A stretch of DNA of 64,000 nucleotides from Phyllobacterium lublinensis. Its GTDB lineage: Bacteria; Pseudomonadota; Alphaproteobacteria; Rhizobiales; Rhizobiaceae. Within the stretch, counting starts at the first letter, position 1, and the number at the start of each line of letters is the position of its first letter. The notes below the pieces were generated by a model that was given only the letters and a program-made list of their open reading frames with translations, made no database searches and had not been told where the DNA came from. The stretch is taken from positions 248,001 through 312,000 of the forward strand of contig NZ_JAIUDQ010000003.1 in NCBI RefSeq assembly GCF_020164435.1. The letters run 5' to 3'. Positions 46,969 to 58,670 of the stretch are shown here, in pieces. Position numbers and translations under genes: made by a program.

Positions 46969-48512
46969 GGCCGGCGTCCGCGCGGCCGTCTGGCCCGACG
47001 TCCGCGCGCTGGCGCGTCGGCCACCTTTTCAAATTCTTTGGACAGAAGTGATGCAAATGCTTCTTCCGGTGCATTCGGGTCAACATGCGTTCTCCGGAAG
47101 ATCAGATATATGACTAAGCTCAAGAGATAGAAGATGACGCAAAGGAACAATGCATAGTGAAAGGTCTCATTGGTGAACATCAGAACAGTTGTGACGAGCG
47201 TGACCAGAAGTCCTGTCATCGCCCCGGCCACGCCAACGGGGCTGATGAACGGTCGAGGCATGTCCTTGTGCCTGGCTCTGAGGATGATAAAGGCAAGGAA
47301 GATCATTGCGTAGGACACCAGCGCGCCAAACACCGATACATTGAGCAGAATGGCGATGACCGAAACCTTGTCAGGAAGTATGAGTGAGACAGTGACGAGG
47401 GCGAGGGCAAGAAGCGTCGACACGAGGATGGCTATGAGCGGCGTTCCCCGCATAGACAATCCTGCCAATGCCTTTGGCATATAGCCGGAGCGGGCGATGC
47501 AGAAAAAGCTGCGCGCAGCGGCATAGAGCACTGCGTGGTAGCTGGCCAGGGTGCCGAACATTACGATCAGGTTTAGAAGTTCCGGATGCTTTGCCAACGA
47601 CCGCGTACTTTGCATACCCAACAAAAGCGGGCTCTCCGAAACAGCAATCGCAGCGGCGCCAGGCGGGCCTCCGGTATTGATGGTGAGCGTTGCAAGAGTT
47701 GCAACGACCAAGATGCAAAACCCCCAGATCAAGCCCTTTGGAACATCCTTACCTGGAACACGGCTATCTTCGGGTGCTAGCGATACGGCCTCAATTGCGA
47801 GGTAAAACCAGATGGCAAATGGCATGGCCCAAGCTATTCCCATCAGGCCGTTCGGAAGCCATGCGCTGTTGGTGTCGGTCGTCGGTATGCTCAGAAGTCG
47901 CACCCAACGCATATTGGGGATAGCGCTGATCCAGAAAATCGCCAGAACCGCAAGAGAGGACGCTGCCAAGCAAAGAGCGGTCCGGAAAAACAATCGCTTG
48001 CCGCCGGCGTTGAGCGCCGCAAAGAAGAGCGCCACCAGCAACCAAACCAGTGGTTCCGGGAGCCTTGTTGCACTCGCCGAAAATATTGCGATGTTCACCT
48101 GTATGCCTATGGCGACAAGGATGGTGGCGAGGGCTGCGACATATTCGAGGATCTGGGACACTCCCGCCAGTAATCCGCCCCACCTGCCGAATACGGCACG
48201 GGAGTATGCGTAAGCTCCTCCGGTAAACGGCATCGCCGCGCACAGTTCCGCCAAGGTCAACGTCAGGCAGCCATACATCAGCGTAATCAGCAGGGTTGCT
48301 ACCAGCATGCCGCCGAAGCCGCCCTCCGAAAGACCGGGGTTCCAGCCTGCGAACTGTCCAGATATCACTGCACTGACCGCAAAGCCGCACAGAAGCACGG
48401 GCCCGGCCAATCTGGGTGGGGCAATCGAAGGTGCCTGCACTGCCTCCGGAGGCATCGACAATGATTCCGGACTGTTGCTGGCAAGTTTGGAATGGACAAT
48501 GGCATTCGACAG
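46965..48512 (-). CDS. APC-family amino acid/amine permease
   Basis: An APC-superfamily secondary transporter with about 12 hydrophobic helices. GQFAGWNPGL near the first helix and YLAIEAVSLAPEDSRVPGKD in the TM6-TM7 region resemble ethanolamine-type permeases. The start at 48512 has GGGGAGG at proper spacing; ATGs at 48518 and 48536 are less well placed. The C-terminus is a basic arginine-rich tail (GRRARRPRGRRP). It is upstream of mscS on the same strand and divergent from the asparaginase gene. Substrate not determined. Confidence 0.8.
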   Translation of the reverse strand: MSNAIVHSKLASNSPESLSMPPEAVQAPSIAPPRLAGPVLLCGFAVSAVISGQFAGWNPGLSEGGFGGMLVATLLITLMYGCLTLTLAELCAAMPFTGGAYAYSRAVFGRWGGLLAGVSQILEYVAALATILVAIGIQVNIAIFSASATRLPEPLVWLLVALFFAALNAGGKRLFFRTALCLAASSLAVLAIFWISAIPNMRWVRLLSIPTTDTNSAWLPNGLMGIAWAMPFAIWFYLAIEAVSLAPEDSRVPGKDVPKGLIWGFCILVVATLATLTINTGGPPGAAAIAVSESPLLLGMQSTRSLAKHPELLNLIVMFGTLASYHAVLYAAARSFFCIARSGYMPKALAGLSMRGTPLIAILVSTLLALALVTVSLILPDKVSVIAILLNVSVFGALVSYAMIFLAFIILRARHKDMPRPFISPVGVAGAMTGLLVTLVTTVLMFTNETFHYALFLCVIFYLLSLVIYLIFRRTHVDPNAPEEAFASLLSKEFEKVADAPARGRRARRPRGRRP

Positions 48513-48937
48513 CATGGCCATGCCTCCCCACAACATTGGCCACAGAGCAACTGCCCATTTTCGCTCTGTTCTTGGTCCAAGTATACATCATTCCGGTATA
48601 TTGCCAAAGTAAAAGATACGAAAAACGATCTAGTCCGACCATGAACTACTGAGGAAATGGATCTCTTGACTGGGCGTGGGTCTTGTCCTGTCGCGATACT
48701 TCAAGTTCCGGAATCAGAATGCGACCTCGTGGCCAGGCCTATGAAATTGTTGTCGAGTTTGCTGAGCGACGCCTGCGGTGCGGCAAGAGGCGAGCAAGAA
48801 AGACCATAAGGTTCGGGATTGGCAACTGGTCGGGGAACCTGATCGCGCAGTTTCTCCATTGGAATGGCGAACAGAGCAGCCTATAAGGGCATCAATTCAG
48901 GCTGGCTTTGGCCAGATTCGTGGAAAAGTTGGGTATC
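48513..48937. other. Divergent intergenic region, nothing recognised
   Basis: About 425 bp between the divergent permease and asparaginase genes. It should hold both promoters, but I see no strong consensus pair, palindrome or RNA motif. A 67-codon frame at 48683-48886 has no Shine-Dalgarno and no recognisable features, so it is not called. Confidence 0.5.
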
Positions 48938-49957
48938 ATGAGCAATCCGGTTCTGGTTGAAGTTTTTCGGGGTGAAACTGTCGAAAGCCGCCATCGCGGC
49001 TCGGTGATCGTCACCGATGGTGACGGCAAGATTGTTTTCTCGCTAGGCGACATCGAACGTCCGACATTTCCGCGCTCGGCGATCAAGGCCATGCAGGCGC
49101 TACCGCTTGTCGAGAGCGGGGCAGCGGATGCCTATCACTTCGGCAATGAGGAACTCGCAATGGCCTGCGCTTCCCATTCGGGCGAGCCGGAGCATGTGAA
49201 GAAGGCCGCCGATATGCTTGCCCGGGCCGGGCTCGATGTCTCGGCACTCGAATGCGGGTCGCATTGGCCTTTCCAGCAACCGGTTCTGATCGCGCTGGCG
49301 CGAAGCGCCGAAGAGCCGACGCCGCTGCATAACAATTGTTCGGGCAAGCATGCGGGTTTCCTGTGCACCTGCCGTCATTTGGGAATTGAGACACGCGGAT
49401 ATTCCGCCCTGGGATCGCCGGAACAGGACATGGTCCGTGATGCGATGGAGAGCGTGACGGGCGCTGCCCACACGCTGGATCATTGCGGCACGGATGGCTG
49501 CTCCATTCCCACCTATGCGATTCCCCTCAGGAACCTTGCGCACGGCTTTGCCCGTATGGCGACAGGGACCGGGCTTGAACCGGTCCGTGCCAAGGCCGCC
49601 CGGCGCCTGGTGGATGCGGCGATGGCCGCGCCATTCTACGTGGCGGGAACCCATCGTGCCTGCACGGAACTGATGCAGATGGCACCGGGACGGATTTTCG
49701 TGAAGACCGGGGCAGAAGGCGTCTTCGTTGGCGCTGTGCCGGAACTGGGGCTCGGCATCGCGCTCAAATGCGATGATGGCGGCACACGTGCATCGGAGGC
49801 GATCATTGCCACAGTTCTGGCGCGGATTTTCCGCGATGAACCGGAACTGGAGTCCAAGCTCGACCGGTTTGCCGACCGCGAAATGCGCAACTGGAATGGC
49901 ATTACCTATGGTGTGATCAGCCCCACGGAAATATTGACCGACGCCGACATCAATTGA
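48938..49957 (+). CDS. L-asparaginase, Rhizobium etli ReAV type
   Basis: A thermolabile (class 3) asparaginase hydrolysing asparagine to aspartate and ammonia, unrelated in sequence to E. coli AnsB. The serine-lysine tandems of the ReAV family are conserved: S47-x2-K50 in FPRSAIKAMQ, C134-S135-x-K137 in NNCSGKHAG, and C183 and C188 in DHCGTDGCSIP, of which the second matches a zinc-site cysteine. The start at 48938 gives 339 aa; an upstream GTG/ATG frame adds 10 residues. The divergent APC permease could supply substrate. Confidence 0.9.
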   Translation: MSNPVLVEVFRGETVESRHRGSVIVTDGDGKIVFSLGDIERPTFPRSAIKAMQALPLVESGAADAYHFGNEELAMACASHSGEPEHVKKAADMLARAGLDVSALECGSHWPFQQPVLIALARSAEEPTPLHNNCSGKHAGFLCTCRHLGIETRGYSALGSPEQDMVRDAMESVTGAAHTLDHCGTDGCSIPTYAIPLRNLAHGFARMATGTGLEPVRAKAARRLVDAAMAAPFYVAGTHRACTELMQMAPGRIFVKTGAEGVFVGAVPELGLGIALKCDDGGTRASEAIIATVLARIFRDEPELESKLDRFADREMRNWNGITYGVISPTEILTDADIN

Positions 49958-51293
49958 TGACATTCTGCGCGACGATCAGATTGGGATAGTCCGCGACGCT
50001 CTTTCGCGTCAGGTCCTTGACCGTAGTATCCGACCAGCTGTGACCGACGATCCCGCCATTGCTGGCGCTCTGGATGATATTGCCGGTGATGACTGCTGCG
50101 CCGACACCCTTGACGACACTGACATAGATGCCTTCGCCAGACGTGCGGATTATGTTGCCGGTGGCGACAAGGTTGCGCATATAGGGACCCCAGCCGAGCT
50201 GGATGCCGTAGAGGGGGGCATTTTCGATGACATTGCCGGTGACGGCGATATCCGCCTCCACCGCAATGCCAACGCCAAACGTGGCTGGATAGGGCCCCTT
50301 GGTCGAAAGGTTGCGGACAAGATTGCCGCTACATGTTCCCATGCGCCCGCCGCCGTCGAAATTCACCATCGAAATGCCGTTGGCAGCGCCGTCCACCAGA
50401 TTGTTGGCAATCACCGCGCCAACGAAGCCAAACTCCGAATAGATCGCGGTTTCGCCGCTGGCAGTGCAATTGTTGGCGGTGACCTGGAGATTGCTTGCCG
50501 TATTGCCGCGGATCGCGCTGAAGGCGCTGTCGCTCACGATATTGTTGGCCACGACCACATTGTCGGCACGGAAGACGTTGATCGCATTGCCGTTCTGGCC
50601 GGTACCCCCGCTGTCCGCCCTGATCCTGGAGACGCGATTGCCGGCAATGATCGTGCCGTCGCGGCCCTGCTCATAACGCTGGACAAGAATGCCGCCATTG
50701 CCGCAATCACTGATTTCATTACCGGTGATCTGCAAACCGCCTGAATCGGCAGCAAAGATTGCCGCGTCGCTGGCACCGGAGATTCGGTTGCGCTCGACGC
50801 GCCCGCCGCATTTGAACAGGTCGATGGCATTCTTGCGTGCGCCAACAATGTCACAATTGTCGAGGATGAGATGACTGACGTTGCCGGCTTCGATGAGGCC
50901 GCCCGAGCCTTCGCCCAAGGGCCTGTCGTCACCATCGGCGACGATGCCGGAAAGCTGTATGCGTTCGCTTCCACTGGCTTTCAGAAAGCCCCTGTAGCCG
51001 CCGAACACCAGCCTTGATTGTCCTGGTACGCCCGCGAGATTGACATAGGCCGGCAACTGGATGTCCGAAACAACATAGGTACCCGGTGGAAGGAAAACCT
51101 GCTGTCCGGACGAACTCGCCTGCGCCAAAAGGGCGCTGAGCTTGGCCGACTGATCGTCTGGTGAACCTGCTTGCAGGCCAAAGTCGCCGGCATTCATCAA
51201 TCCTGATGGCGTTTGCGCACTGGCGATGCCCAGCACAATATTGCCGCTGGCAAGCCCAGCCAGACCCGCAAGAACACGACGTCGGTCTATCAT
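49950..51293 (-). CDS. Tat-exported beta-helix repeat protein (TIGR03808-like)
   Basis: A 447-aa protein with a twin-arginine signal (DRRRVLAGLAGLASGNIVLG, cleavage near ASAQ). The mature part is a right-handed parallel beta-helix, with many turns of the form ITGN.ISD/VVANNIVSD/AVITGNIIQ. An N-terminal pectate-lyase-like cap motif (FLPPGTYVVSDIQLP) starts the helix. It matches the uncharacterised Tat-translocated repeat family of Rhizobiales as I recall it. No catalytic residues are identified. It converges with the asparaginase gene, overlapping by 8 bp. Confidence 0.8.
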   Translation of the reverse strand: MIDRRRVLAGLAGLASGNIVLGIASAQTPSGLMNAGDFGLQAGSPDDQSAKLSALLAQASSSGQQVFLPPGTYVVSDIQLPAYVNLAGVPGQSRLVFGGYRGFLKASGSERIQLSGIVADGDDRPLGEGSGGLIEAGNVSHLILDNCDIVGARKNAIDLFKCGGRVERNRISGASDAAIFAADSGGLQITGNEISDCGNGGILVQRYEQGRDGTIIAGNRVSRIRADSGGTGQNGNAINVFRADNVVVANNIVSDSAFSAIRGNTASNLQVTANNCTASGETAIYSEFGFVGAVIANNLVDGAANGISMVNFDGGGRMGTCSGNLVRNLSTKGPYPATFGVGIAVEADIAVTGNVIENAPLYGIQLGWGPYMRNLVATGNIIRTSGEGIYVSVVKGVGAAVITGNIIQSASNGGIVGHSWSDTTVKDLTRKSVADYPNLIVAQNVIN

Positions 51294-51371
51294 TGTATTA
51301 TTCCGGAACTGGAGCGCCTATTTCGAAGGATTGCACTTGCTGTACGACCCCGCAAGACATACCTTTAGCTA

Positions 51372-51848
51372 ATGAGCAGAGCCTTCACCAAGGACGACGA
51401 TACCAATTCCTCCAACGATTTCGGCGAGCGCCCCATAAGCCCCCACCGCAACCTCGTGACGGAACAGGGACTGTCTTTGATCGAAGCTGAAATCGCCGCT
51501 GCACACGAGGTGTTGGCCAGGGGCAATGCCGAGGCCGACCGGGACATGATCGCCCGAGCGTCCCGCGACCTGCGCTACTGGACAGCACGCCGCGAAACCG
51601 CGGAGGTTTCTCACCCCGACCCGCACAGCAATGTCGTGCGTTTCGGCATGACAGTCACGATTGTCGATGAACACGACCGGACGCAAACCTGGACAATTGT
51701 TGGCGAGGATGAAGTCGATGCCAGCCACGGCATGATTTCACATGTTTCGCCGATGGCGATGCTGATGTTCGGCAAGTCCGTGGGTGACTCGTTTGAGCTC
51801 AATGGTCACGAATGGGAAATCACGCAAATCAGCGCTCCCCAAGCCTGA
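51372..51848 (+). CDS. GreA/GreB-family transcription factor-like protein
   Basis: A 158-aa protein with a helical N-terminal half (VTEQGLSLIEAEIAAAHEVL) and a C-terminal FKBP-like GreA/GreB domain (VVRFGMTVTIVDEHD; WTIVGEDEVDASHGMISHVS; GKSVGDSFEL). The helical part is shorter than in GreA and the usual tip acidic pair is not obvious, so it may bind RNA polymerase without transcript cleavage, like Rnk or Gfh proteins. It stands alone. Confidence 0.8.
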   Translation: MSRAFTKDDDTNSSNDFGERPISPHRNLVTEQGLSLIEAEIAAAHEVLARGNAEADRDMIARASRDLRYWTARRETAEVSHPDPHSNVVRFGMTVTIVDEHDRTQTWTIVGEDEVDASHGMISHVSPMAMLMFGKSVGDSFELNGHEWEITQISAPQA

Positions 51849-51887
51849 GTGGGGCAGGGGAGCGCGCCAGCCAATCACCAATAAATA

Positions 51888-52325
51888 TCAGATTGTGGAC
51901 CTGGCTCTCGGACGGCGAGCCGCGGCACGCTTCGACGTGTTGAGTTCTATCGCGGCGCGGACAAGTGTCTTCAACGCCTTTTCATCAATCTTTTCGCCTT
52001 CATGTACGTCGATGGCACGCCTGGTATTGCCTTCGAGACTGGAGTTGAAAAGACCTGAGGGGTCCTCCAGCGATGCGCCCTTGGCAAAGGTCATTTTGAC
52101 GACATTCTTGTAGGTCTCGCCGGTGCAGATGATACCGTCGTGCTCCCACACCGGAACGCCCCGCCATTTCCACTCCTCGACCACCTCCGGGTCCGCCTGC
52201 TTGATGATCGACCGGATTTTGGCAAGCGTTTCGCCGCGCCAGTCGGCCAGCTCCTTGATGCGCGCATCTATCAGCTGCGAGGCGGAATCCGCTCCTTCAC
52301 CTTCCTTCAGGTCGCTTTTCTTCAT
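51888..52325 (-). CDS. DUF1801 domain protein (first of two)
   Basis: A small cytosolic protein of 145 aa. The start at 52325 has GAGGAGGTGA upstream. The fold-typical pattern is WKWRGVPVWEHDGIICTGE.. followed by VKMTFAKGASL and a C-terminal alanine/arginine-rich tail (KRAAARRPRA). DUF1801 (YdhG-like) proteins have no settled biochemical role. A second, diverged DUF1801 gene lies immediately upstream on the same strand, 39 bp away. Confidence 0.82.
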   Translation of the reverse strand: MKKSDLKEGEGADSASQLIDARIKELADWRGETLAKIRSIIKQADPEVVEEWKWRGVPVWEHDGIICTGETYKNVVKMTFAKGASLEDPSGLFNSSLEGNTRRAIDVHEGEKIDEKALKTLVRAAIELNTSKRAAARRPRARSTI

Positions 52326-52364
52326 GGGTATCACCTCCTCTTGATATTGGTTTCATGCTGCAGG

Positions 52365-52802
52365 CTACATTCGTTCGCCGGGCAGTTGGCTGGCCTGTTT
52401 CACCCAGTCGACAAACTGCGCTTCGTCGAGCTCGCCCTCATGGATGTTGAGATAGCGCACTTCCTTGTGCTTGGATGGGCCAGGCGGGACAGGATCAAGC
52501 GAGGTGCCACGGAAGAACGTCACCTGTACGTACTTCGTGTAGCAATGCAGGGCGAGGAACCAGCTGTTCTCCTCCCGCCCGTAGAACGGCGAGTTCCATT
52601 TGACCGCCTTGCTCACATTCGGGACAGTGTGCTCGATGAGCTTGTCAAGCCGGCGCCCGAGGTCGCTTTTCCAGCCGGGCATGGCCGCAATATAGGCCTG
52701 AACCGGCGCGTCGCCGTAGCCCTTTGCTATTTGTGGATTGCCGCCCGAAAGAAGGACCGGCTTGGTGTCGTTCGAGGATTTGCTGAGTGTCTCGTTGGCC
52801 AT
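52365..52802 (-). CDS. DUF1801 domain protein (second of two)
   Basis: A 145-aa DUF1801 protein with KAVKWNSPFYGREENSWFLA and VQVTFFRGTSLDPVPPG, lining up with the corresponding parts of its neighbour, so the two are probably an old tandem duplication or recruited pair. No catalytic motif is apparent. The N-terminal 20 residues are serine/asparagine-rich. Confidence 0.82.
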   Translation of the reverse strand: MANETLSKSSNDTKPVLLSGGNPQIAKGYGDAPVQAYIAAMPGWKSDLGRRLDKLIEHTVPNVSKAVKWNSPFYGREENSWFLALHCYTKYVQVTFFRGTSLDPVPPGPSKHKEVRYLNIHEGELDEAQFVDWVKQASQLPGERM

Positions 52803-52878
52803 GGCGTTTCACTCCATTGCGCGAGTTGGGATAGGTAGCACGATTCAGTGCAAATCTGTCCGTTCCAAAGGATTCAAG

Positions 52879-53049
52879 TCAAGCTGTTTCAACCGGCTGA
52901 ATATGATCGCGGAAAAAAGCTGCAGCTCCGATCTCGTCAATTTCTCCTGCGGCAACCATGAGAACGAGCTGGATGATAAGTCTTTCGAGGACTTCCTTCG
53001 GAAGGATGACTCCTTCCGAGTTGCCAATTTTCCGCACGGTTATGTTCAT
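52879..53049 (-). pseudogene. Truncated AbrB/MazE-type antitoxin remnant
   Basis: The reading frame starts MNITVRKIGNSEGVILPKEV, then LERL, the N-terminal half of the AbrB/SpoVT swapped-hairpin DNA-binding fold found in antitoxins. After residue 24 the expected second half (a GDxL-type segment) is absent and an unrelated 32-residue tail follows to a TGA at 52879. No toxin gene is adjacent. It looks like a decayed antitoxin, though the DNA-binding half may still fold as part of a dimer. A palindrome lies just upstream. Confidence 0.6.
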
Positions 53050-53059
53050 GGCAAAACTC

Positions 53060-53075
53060 CGATGTTATAACATCG
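53060..53075. promoter_or_regulatory. Palindrome CGATGTTATAACATCG
   Basis: A perfect 16-bp palindrome lies 10 bp upstream of the antitoxin-stub ATG, with a half-like repeat ATGTTATACACG beside it. Its core ATGTTATAACAT is the same 12-mer as in the B12-importer promoter at 19240-19251. It could be the antitoxin's own operator or a Zur-type site. Confidence 0.5.
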
Positions 53076-53119
53076 TGTATAACATTGGGTTTGCCAGCAA
53101 ACGAGCCAGACCCTTAGTG

Positions 53120-54112
53120 CTACAACCAGCCCTTCTTGCGGAAAATCAGCAAGGGGATAATGGCGGAGGCAATCATCAGGCCGATGGCCATCGGGTATCC
53201 CCACATTTCCTTGAGTTCCGGCATGAATTCGAAGTTCATGCCGTAGATGGATGCGACCAGTGTAGGTGGCATGAAGGCCACTGCAGCGACCGAGAAGATC
53301 TTGATGATCGCATTCTGCTCGATCGAGATCAGACCGACAACGGTGTCGAGCAGGAACGTGATCTTGTTGGAAAGAAAATCCACATAGGTGCTGAGCGATT
53401 GCGTGTCGCGCTCCAGTGACTTTATCCAGGCGCGAGTCTCTTTCTTGGTAGATGTCTGATCGGAGATGGCCGCCAAGTAGACCAGCAAGCGGCTGACGCC
53501 CGCGATGCTTTCGCGGATCTTGGAAAGGAACGCGCCCTGTCCGCCGATCTGGGTAAGACTGTCCCTGAAATTTTTCGTGGTCATGGGCTTGTCGTTTTCG
53601 GACCGCCGGAAGATCGCGTGTGAGTTCACGTCGATATTACTGGCAACGCCCTCGAGAATATCCGCTATGCGGTCAGTGACAGCCTCGATCAATCCGAGCA
53701 GGACAGTAAGCCCTGTGCATTTGGGGTTGATGATCCCGTTGCCCGGCTTCGTCGCCCGGCCAATGAACAGTGCGAGCGCCTTCGGCTCGGTATAGCGGAC
53801 CGTCACCAGCAGTTGACCCGTCAGGATGAACGAAACCGGTGCAATGCCCTGATGCTTCTGTTCCGTAGAATGGAGGATGGAAGCCGTCAGATATTGCGCG
53901 CCGTTTTCCGCATAGAACCGGCTGGATTCCTCGATCTCGATCATGTCTTCGTGGGTAGGTATTGCCGCCTTGGTCCAGGCTTCAACCTGGACATCTTCCT
54001 CATGCGTCGGGTTGAAGAGGTCGACCCAGACGGCTTTTGGCGGCAGCTCAGCGCCGGCAAGGGCCGCGCTCGGCATCAAGTAATCGTCTTCCAGGGTATA
54101 GACATAGATCAT
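53120..54112 (-). CDS. corA: Magnesium/cobalt transporter CorA
   Basis: A CorA-family divalent cation channel of 330 aa. The large N-terminal cytosolic domain is followed by two C-terminal helices. The signature YGMNFEFMPELKEMWGYPMA lies between them, and the basic end RKKGW is typical. It is downstream of the methylmalonyl-CoA mutase genes on the same strand (1 bp from the large subunit's stop), so it may be cotranscribed. Confidence 0.93.
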   Translation of the reverse strand: MIYVYTLEDDYLMPSAALAGAELPPKAVWVDLFNPTHEEDVQVEAWTKAAIPTHEDMIEIEESSRFYAENGAQYLTASILHSTEQKHQGIAPVSFILTGQLLVTVRYTEPKALALFIGRATKPGNGIINPKCTGLTVLLGLIEAVTDRIADILEGVASNIDVNSHAIFRRSENDKPMTTKNFRDSLTQIGGQGAFLSKIRESIAGVSRLLVYLAAISDQTSTKKETRAWIKSLERDTQSLSTYVDFLSNKITFLLDTVVGLISIEQNAIIKIFSVAAVAFMPPTLVASIYGMNFEFMPELKEMWGYPMAIGLMIASAIIPLLIFRKKGWL

Positions 54113-54113
54113 T

Positions 54114-56246
<2,133 letters not shown>

Positions 56247-56247
56247 A

Positions 56248-57681
56248 TCATGCCTGCAATGTTTCATCGATGCGCGGGAATGTCAGCGGTTCGCAGTGAA
56301 CAACGCCGTCAGTAGGCAAGGGCATGTGCGGCGCGTCGAGCACCGTAACCGGCCGTTCATGCTTTGCCGCAAACAGGGTCGTGCCAATGATTGCGCGCTG
56401 CCCGGAGCTGTACTCCCTGGCTCGTGCCTCGCGCGCATTGACAATGCGGGCCTGCAGCTTGCCGTCGACAAGGCTCTGCAGAATGCCACCATCGCGCTCG
56501 AGTTGCTGAAACTCCCGCCAGGCGGCCTCACAAAGCTTCTCGGTCAGGTTCTCGACCGCGCCCGAGCCACAGGCTGGATCAGCCACGAAAGCCAGATTGC
56601 TTTCGTCAGCGAGGACGAGCTGGGTATTGCGCGCCAGCCGTCGCGCAAAGGCATCAGGCAAGCCATGAGCAATCGTATGGGGCAGGATCGCGATCGAATC
56701 GGCCCCGCCCACGGCGGCGGCAAAGCCGGCGATGGTCGTGCGCAAGATGTTTGTCTCGGGATCCTTCTTCGTCATCATGCGGTAGGAGGTTTCCGCATGT
56801 ATCGTTGCACGCGAAGGGCGGGCTCCGCACGCCTCCTGCAAGCGCGCCCATAGCCGGCGCATGGCACGCACCTTGGCAATGGACAGGAACTGGTCCTGAT
56901 CGACGGCGAGCGCAAAGCCGATATGTGGCGCGGCATAAACAATCGGCTGTCGCGCCTCTTCGAAGAGGCGGAAATGACCTGCAGCAATGGACAACATGGC
57001 GCCAAGTTCCTGCGCCTCGGTGGCGCCGGCATTGTGATAGACACGGCCATCGGCCTCAAGCACGATCCCTGGCAGGTCGGATGAAAAAAATCCGGAAAGC
57101 GATTGCGGCAGAGATGCTTTAAGTGCTGCGATGCTCATGCGCAGACGGCCCGTACCGGCCAGTGTGGCAGCCGGGTCGATGCCCAGCGAGAAGCTCAGCG
57201 TCTTCGGGTTGACGTCACGCGGCCGCATGTAGTCCACGAACCAGTCCGCGCAGGCGCGGCTTTTCGGGTGCACGTCCATGCGCAGGTGGATCATGTCGAG
57301 ATGCACGCCGTAGAGCACTTTGTCGACGGCCTCGCGTGTCGACGGCAAGCCAAAGCCGAAAGCATTTGGCGCGCCTTCAAACACCAGCGAAATGCCGGTC
57401 GCTCCATTCTCCAGATCTTCCAGCAACTGCCTGTTGGCCCGAACCGGATCGGGATCGTCGACGCGCTGGACGATATGCCAGGGCTGCGAAGGGTCCTTGC
57501 GCGGTGTCAGCTTTGCGTTTCGGCGGCGCCCATAGAGTGGCTCGATCGCAATATTGTCGTCGGTCTTTGAAATCAGCGTTTCGCTAAAATCCGCGCCTTT
57601 CAGGGCTTTTTGCGCAAGTTTGACCCAGGTTTCCCGGTCAATCGCCGCAAATTCAGTTTCCTTGAGCAGTGACGCGTCCAT
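56248..57681 (-). CDS. mcmB: Methylmalonyl-CoA mutase small subunit
   Basis: The non-catalytic partner subunit, related to the barrel of the large subunit but with a decayed B12 domain. Recognisable stretches: [25 protein letters not shown], and [23 protein letters not shown] with [11 protein letters not shown] and [16 protein letters not shown]. No DxHxxG motif is present, as expected. The length of 477 aa is on the short side. It directly precedes mcmA on the minus strand. Together they consume propionyl-CoA-derived methylmalonyl-CoA. Confidence 0.9.
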   Translation of the reverse strand: MDASLLKETEFAAIDRETWVKLAQKALKGADFSETLISKTDDNIAIEPLYGRRRNAKLTPRKDPSQPWHIVQRVDDPDPVRANRQLLEDLENGATGISLVFEGAPNAFGFGLPSTREAVDKVLYGVHLDMIHLRMDVHPKSRACADWFVDYMRPRDVNPKTLSFSLGIDPAATLAGTGRLRMSIAALKASLPQSLSGFFSSDLPGIVLEADGRVYHNAGATEAQELGAMLSIAAGHFRLFEEARQPIVYAAPHIGFALAVDQDQFLSIAKVRAMRRLWARLQEACGARPSRATIHAETSYRMMTKKDPETNILRTTIAGFAAAVGGADSIAILPHTIAHGLPDAFARRLARNTQLVLADESNLAFVADPACGSGAVENLTEKLCEAAWREFQQLERDGGILQSLVDGKLQARIVNAREARAREYSSGQRAIIGTTLFAAKHERPVTVLDAPHMPLPTDGVVHCEPLTFPRIDETLQA

Positions 57682-57878
57682 GCTTTCTCCCGGTCGCCCG
57701 TATTTTTGCGTCGACTTTAGGGGGAGTCATGCTGCTGCGCAACAAAGCAAAGTTCTCCCCGCGCAACATATTGAAAACGCGGGCGATTCCTCGTCGTTGG
57801 GATCATACAACACCGGCGTGCGTGTTGCCGCTCAGCCAGTGACGGCGGTGTATTGATTTGCCGGCCTTGGGGAGGATG

Positions 57879-58145
57879 CTAAAGCCAGTGAAAGCCCTTG
57901 GCCATCAATCCCGCCAAGCCGAGCGCCACGAAGATCAATGCCCCGAACAAAAGGCGGAAGTCTACCTTGGCATCGCGACGCAACTCCCAGATATCAGTCT
58001 TGATGTCAGTGACAGCAGTCTTGATATTTTCCATGTCGGACGACAGCTTTGCGACTTGTGCTTCCATGTCGTTGAATGTGCCATCTCCTCCTCCACGTTT
58101 CAAGGGTTCGACATGAGCCGATCGGGTAGGTTTTGCTTTACTCAT
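57879..58145 (-). CDS. Small membrane protein with coiled coil, 88 aa
   Basis: The start at 58145 has GAGAG upstream; a longer frame to 58211 lacks one. Residues 25-60 (DMEAQVAKLSSDMENIKTAV, TDIKTDIWEL) are a heptad-repeat coiled coil, and residues 63-85 (LLFGALIFVALGLAGLMAKG) are one membrane helix. This layout recalls tail-anchored phage-holin-accessory or small stress proteins, but no family is recognised. Confidence 0.7.
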   Translation of the reverse strand: MSKAKPTRSAHVEPLKRGGGDGTFNDMEAQVAKLSSDMENIKTAVTDIKTDIWELRRDAKVDFRLLFGALIFVALGLAGLMAKGFHWL

Positions 58146-58263
58146 GCAATTTCTCTCGTGCTGAAATGACTTAAATAATCGTCCGGATAGCACATTTTCA
58201 TAAGGCAGCAAAAAGCAAACGCGCGCCTCACAGCGCGCGTTTCCATCGGTTGAGATGCTTCGC

Positions 58264-58629
58264 TCAGACGAACTGGCTCAACCCGGGAATGGAGTTGACA
58301 ACCTCGTCGACGGGACCGCTGCCGGCCTTTTCGCGAGCAAAGGCAATCGTCTCCTTGGAAATTCCGGTTATTTCTCCCATGCCGAGGCCAATTCCCATCA
58401 GCTTGGAGCCAAGGCCCATCACGCCAGGCATCAGGCCGGAGAGAAGCCCCCCGCTGCCCTGGGCTTCGGCAATGGCTGCTTCTGCGCCCGGAAAGCCGGC
58501 GATGAGCTGCCCAACCTTGTCAGCCGGACCTTCCTTTTGCAGAAACGCCAGAATCAGGCCAACGGCCTTAGTCGCCGTAGCCGGGTCAGTTCCAACATTG
58601 GCGGATATGCGCGCGATGAGTTCGTCCAT
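58264..58629 (-). CDS. Hypothetical protein, 121 aa
   Basis: A small helical protein. The N-terminal half (MDELIARISANVGTDPATAT; LILAFLQKEGPADKVGQLIA) resembles DUF2267/DUF2780-type helical bundles, and the middle is glycine-rich (GSGGLLSGLMPGVMGLGSKL). There is no signal peptide. An inverted repeat ATTACGT-TT-ACGTAAT lies 26 bp before the start and could control it. Function unknown. Confidence 0.75.
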   Translation of the reverse strand: MDELIARISANVGTDPATATKAVGLILAFLQKEGPADKVGQLIAGFPGAEAAIAEAQGSGGLLSGLMPGVMGLGSKLMGIGLGMGEITGISKETIAFAREKAGSGPVDEVVNSIPGLSQFV

Positions 58630-58654
58630 GAGCCTAATCTCCCGTCAATCATGA

Positions 58655-58670
58655 ATTACGTTTACGTAAT
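58655..58670. promoter_or_regulatory. Inverted repeat ATTACGT-TT-ACGTAAT
   Basis: A perfect 7-bp inverted repeat around TT, in the upstream region of the 121-aa gene. The spacing and sequence are like MerR-family or LiuR-type operators in Proteobacteria. No such regulator gene is nearby. Confidence 0.5.

Noticed and set aside
52845..53027. 60-codon frame overlapping the antitoxin stub
   Set aside because: The frame from 53049 carries the AbrB motif with a start next to a palindrome; this frame has only low-complexity serine runs.
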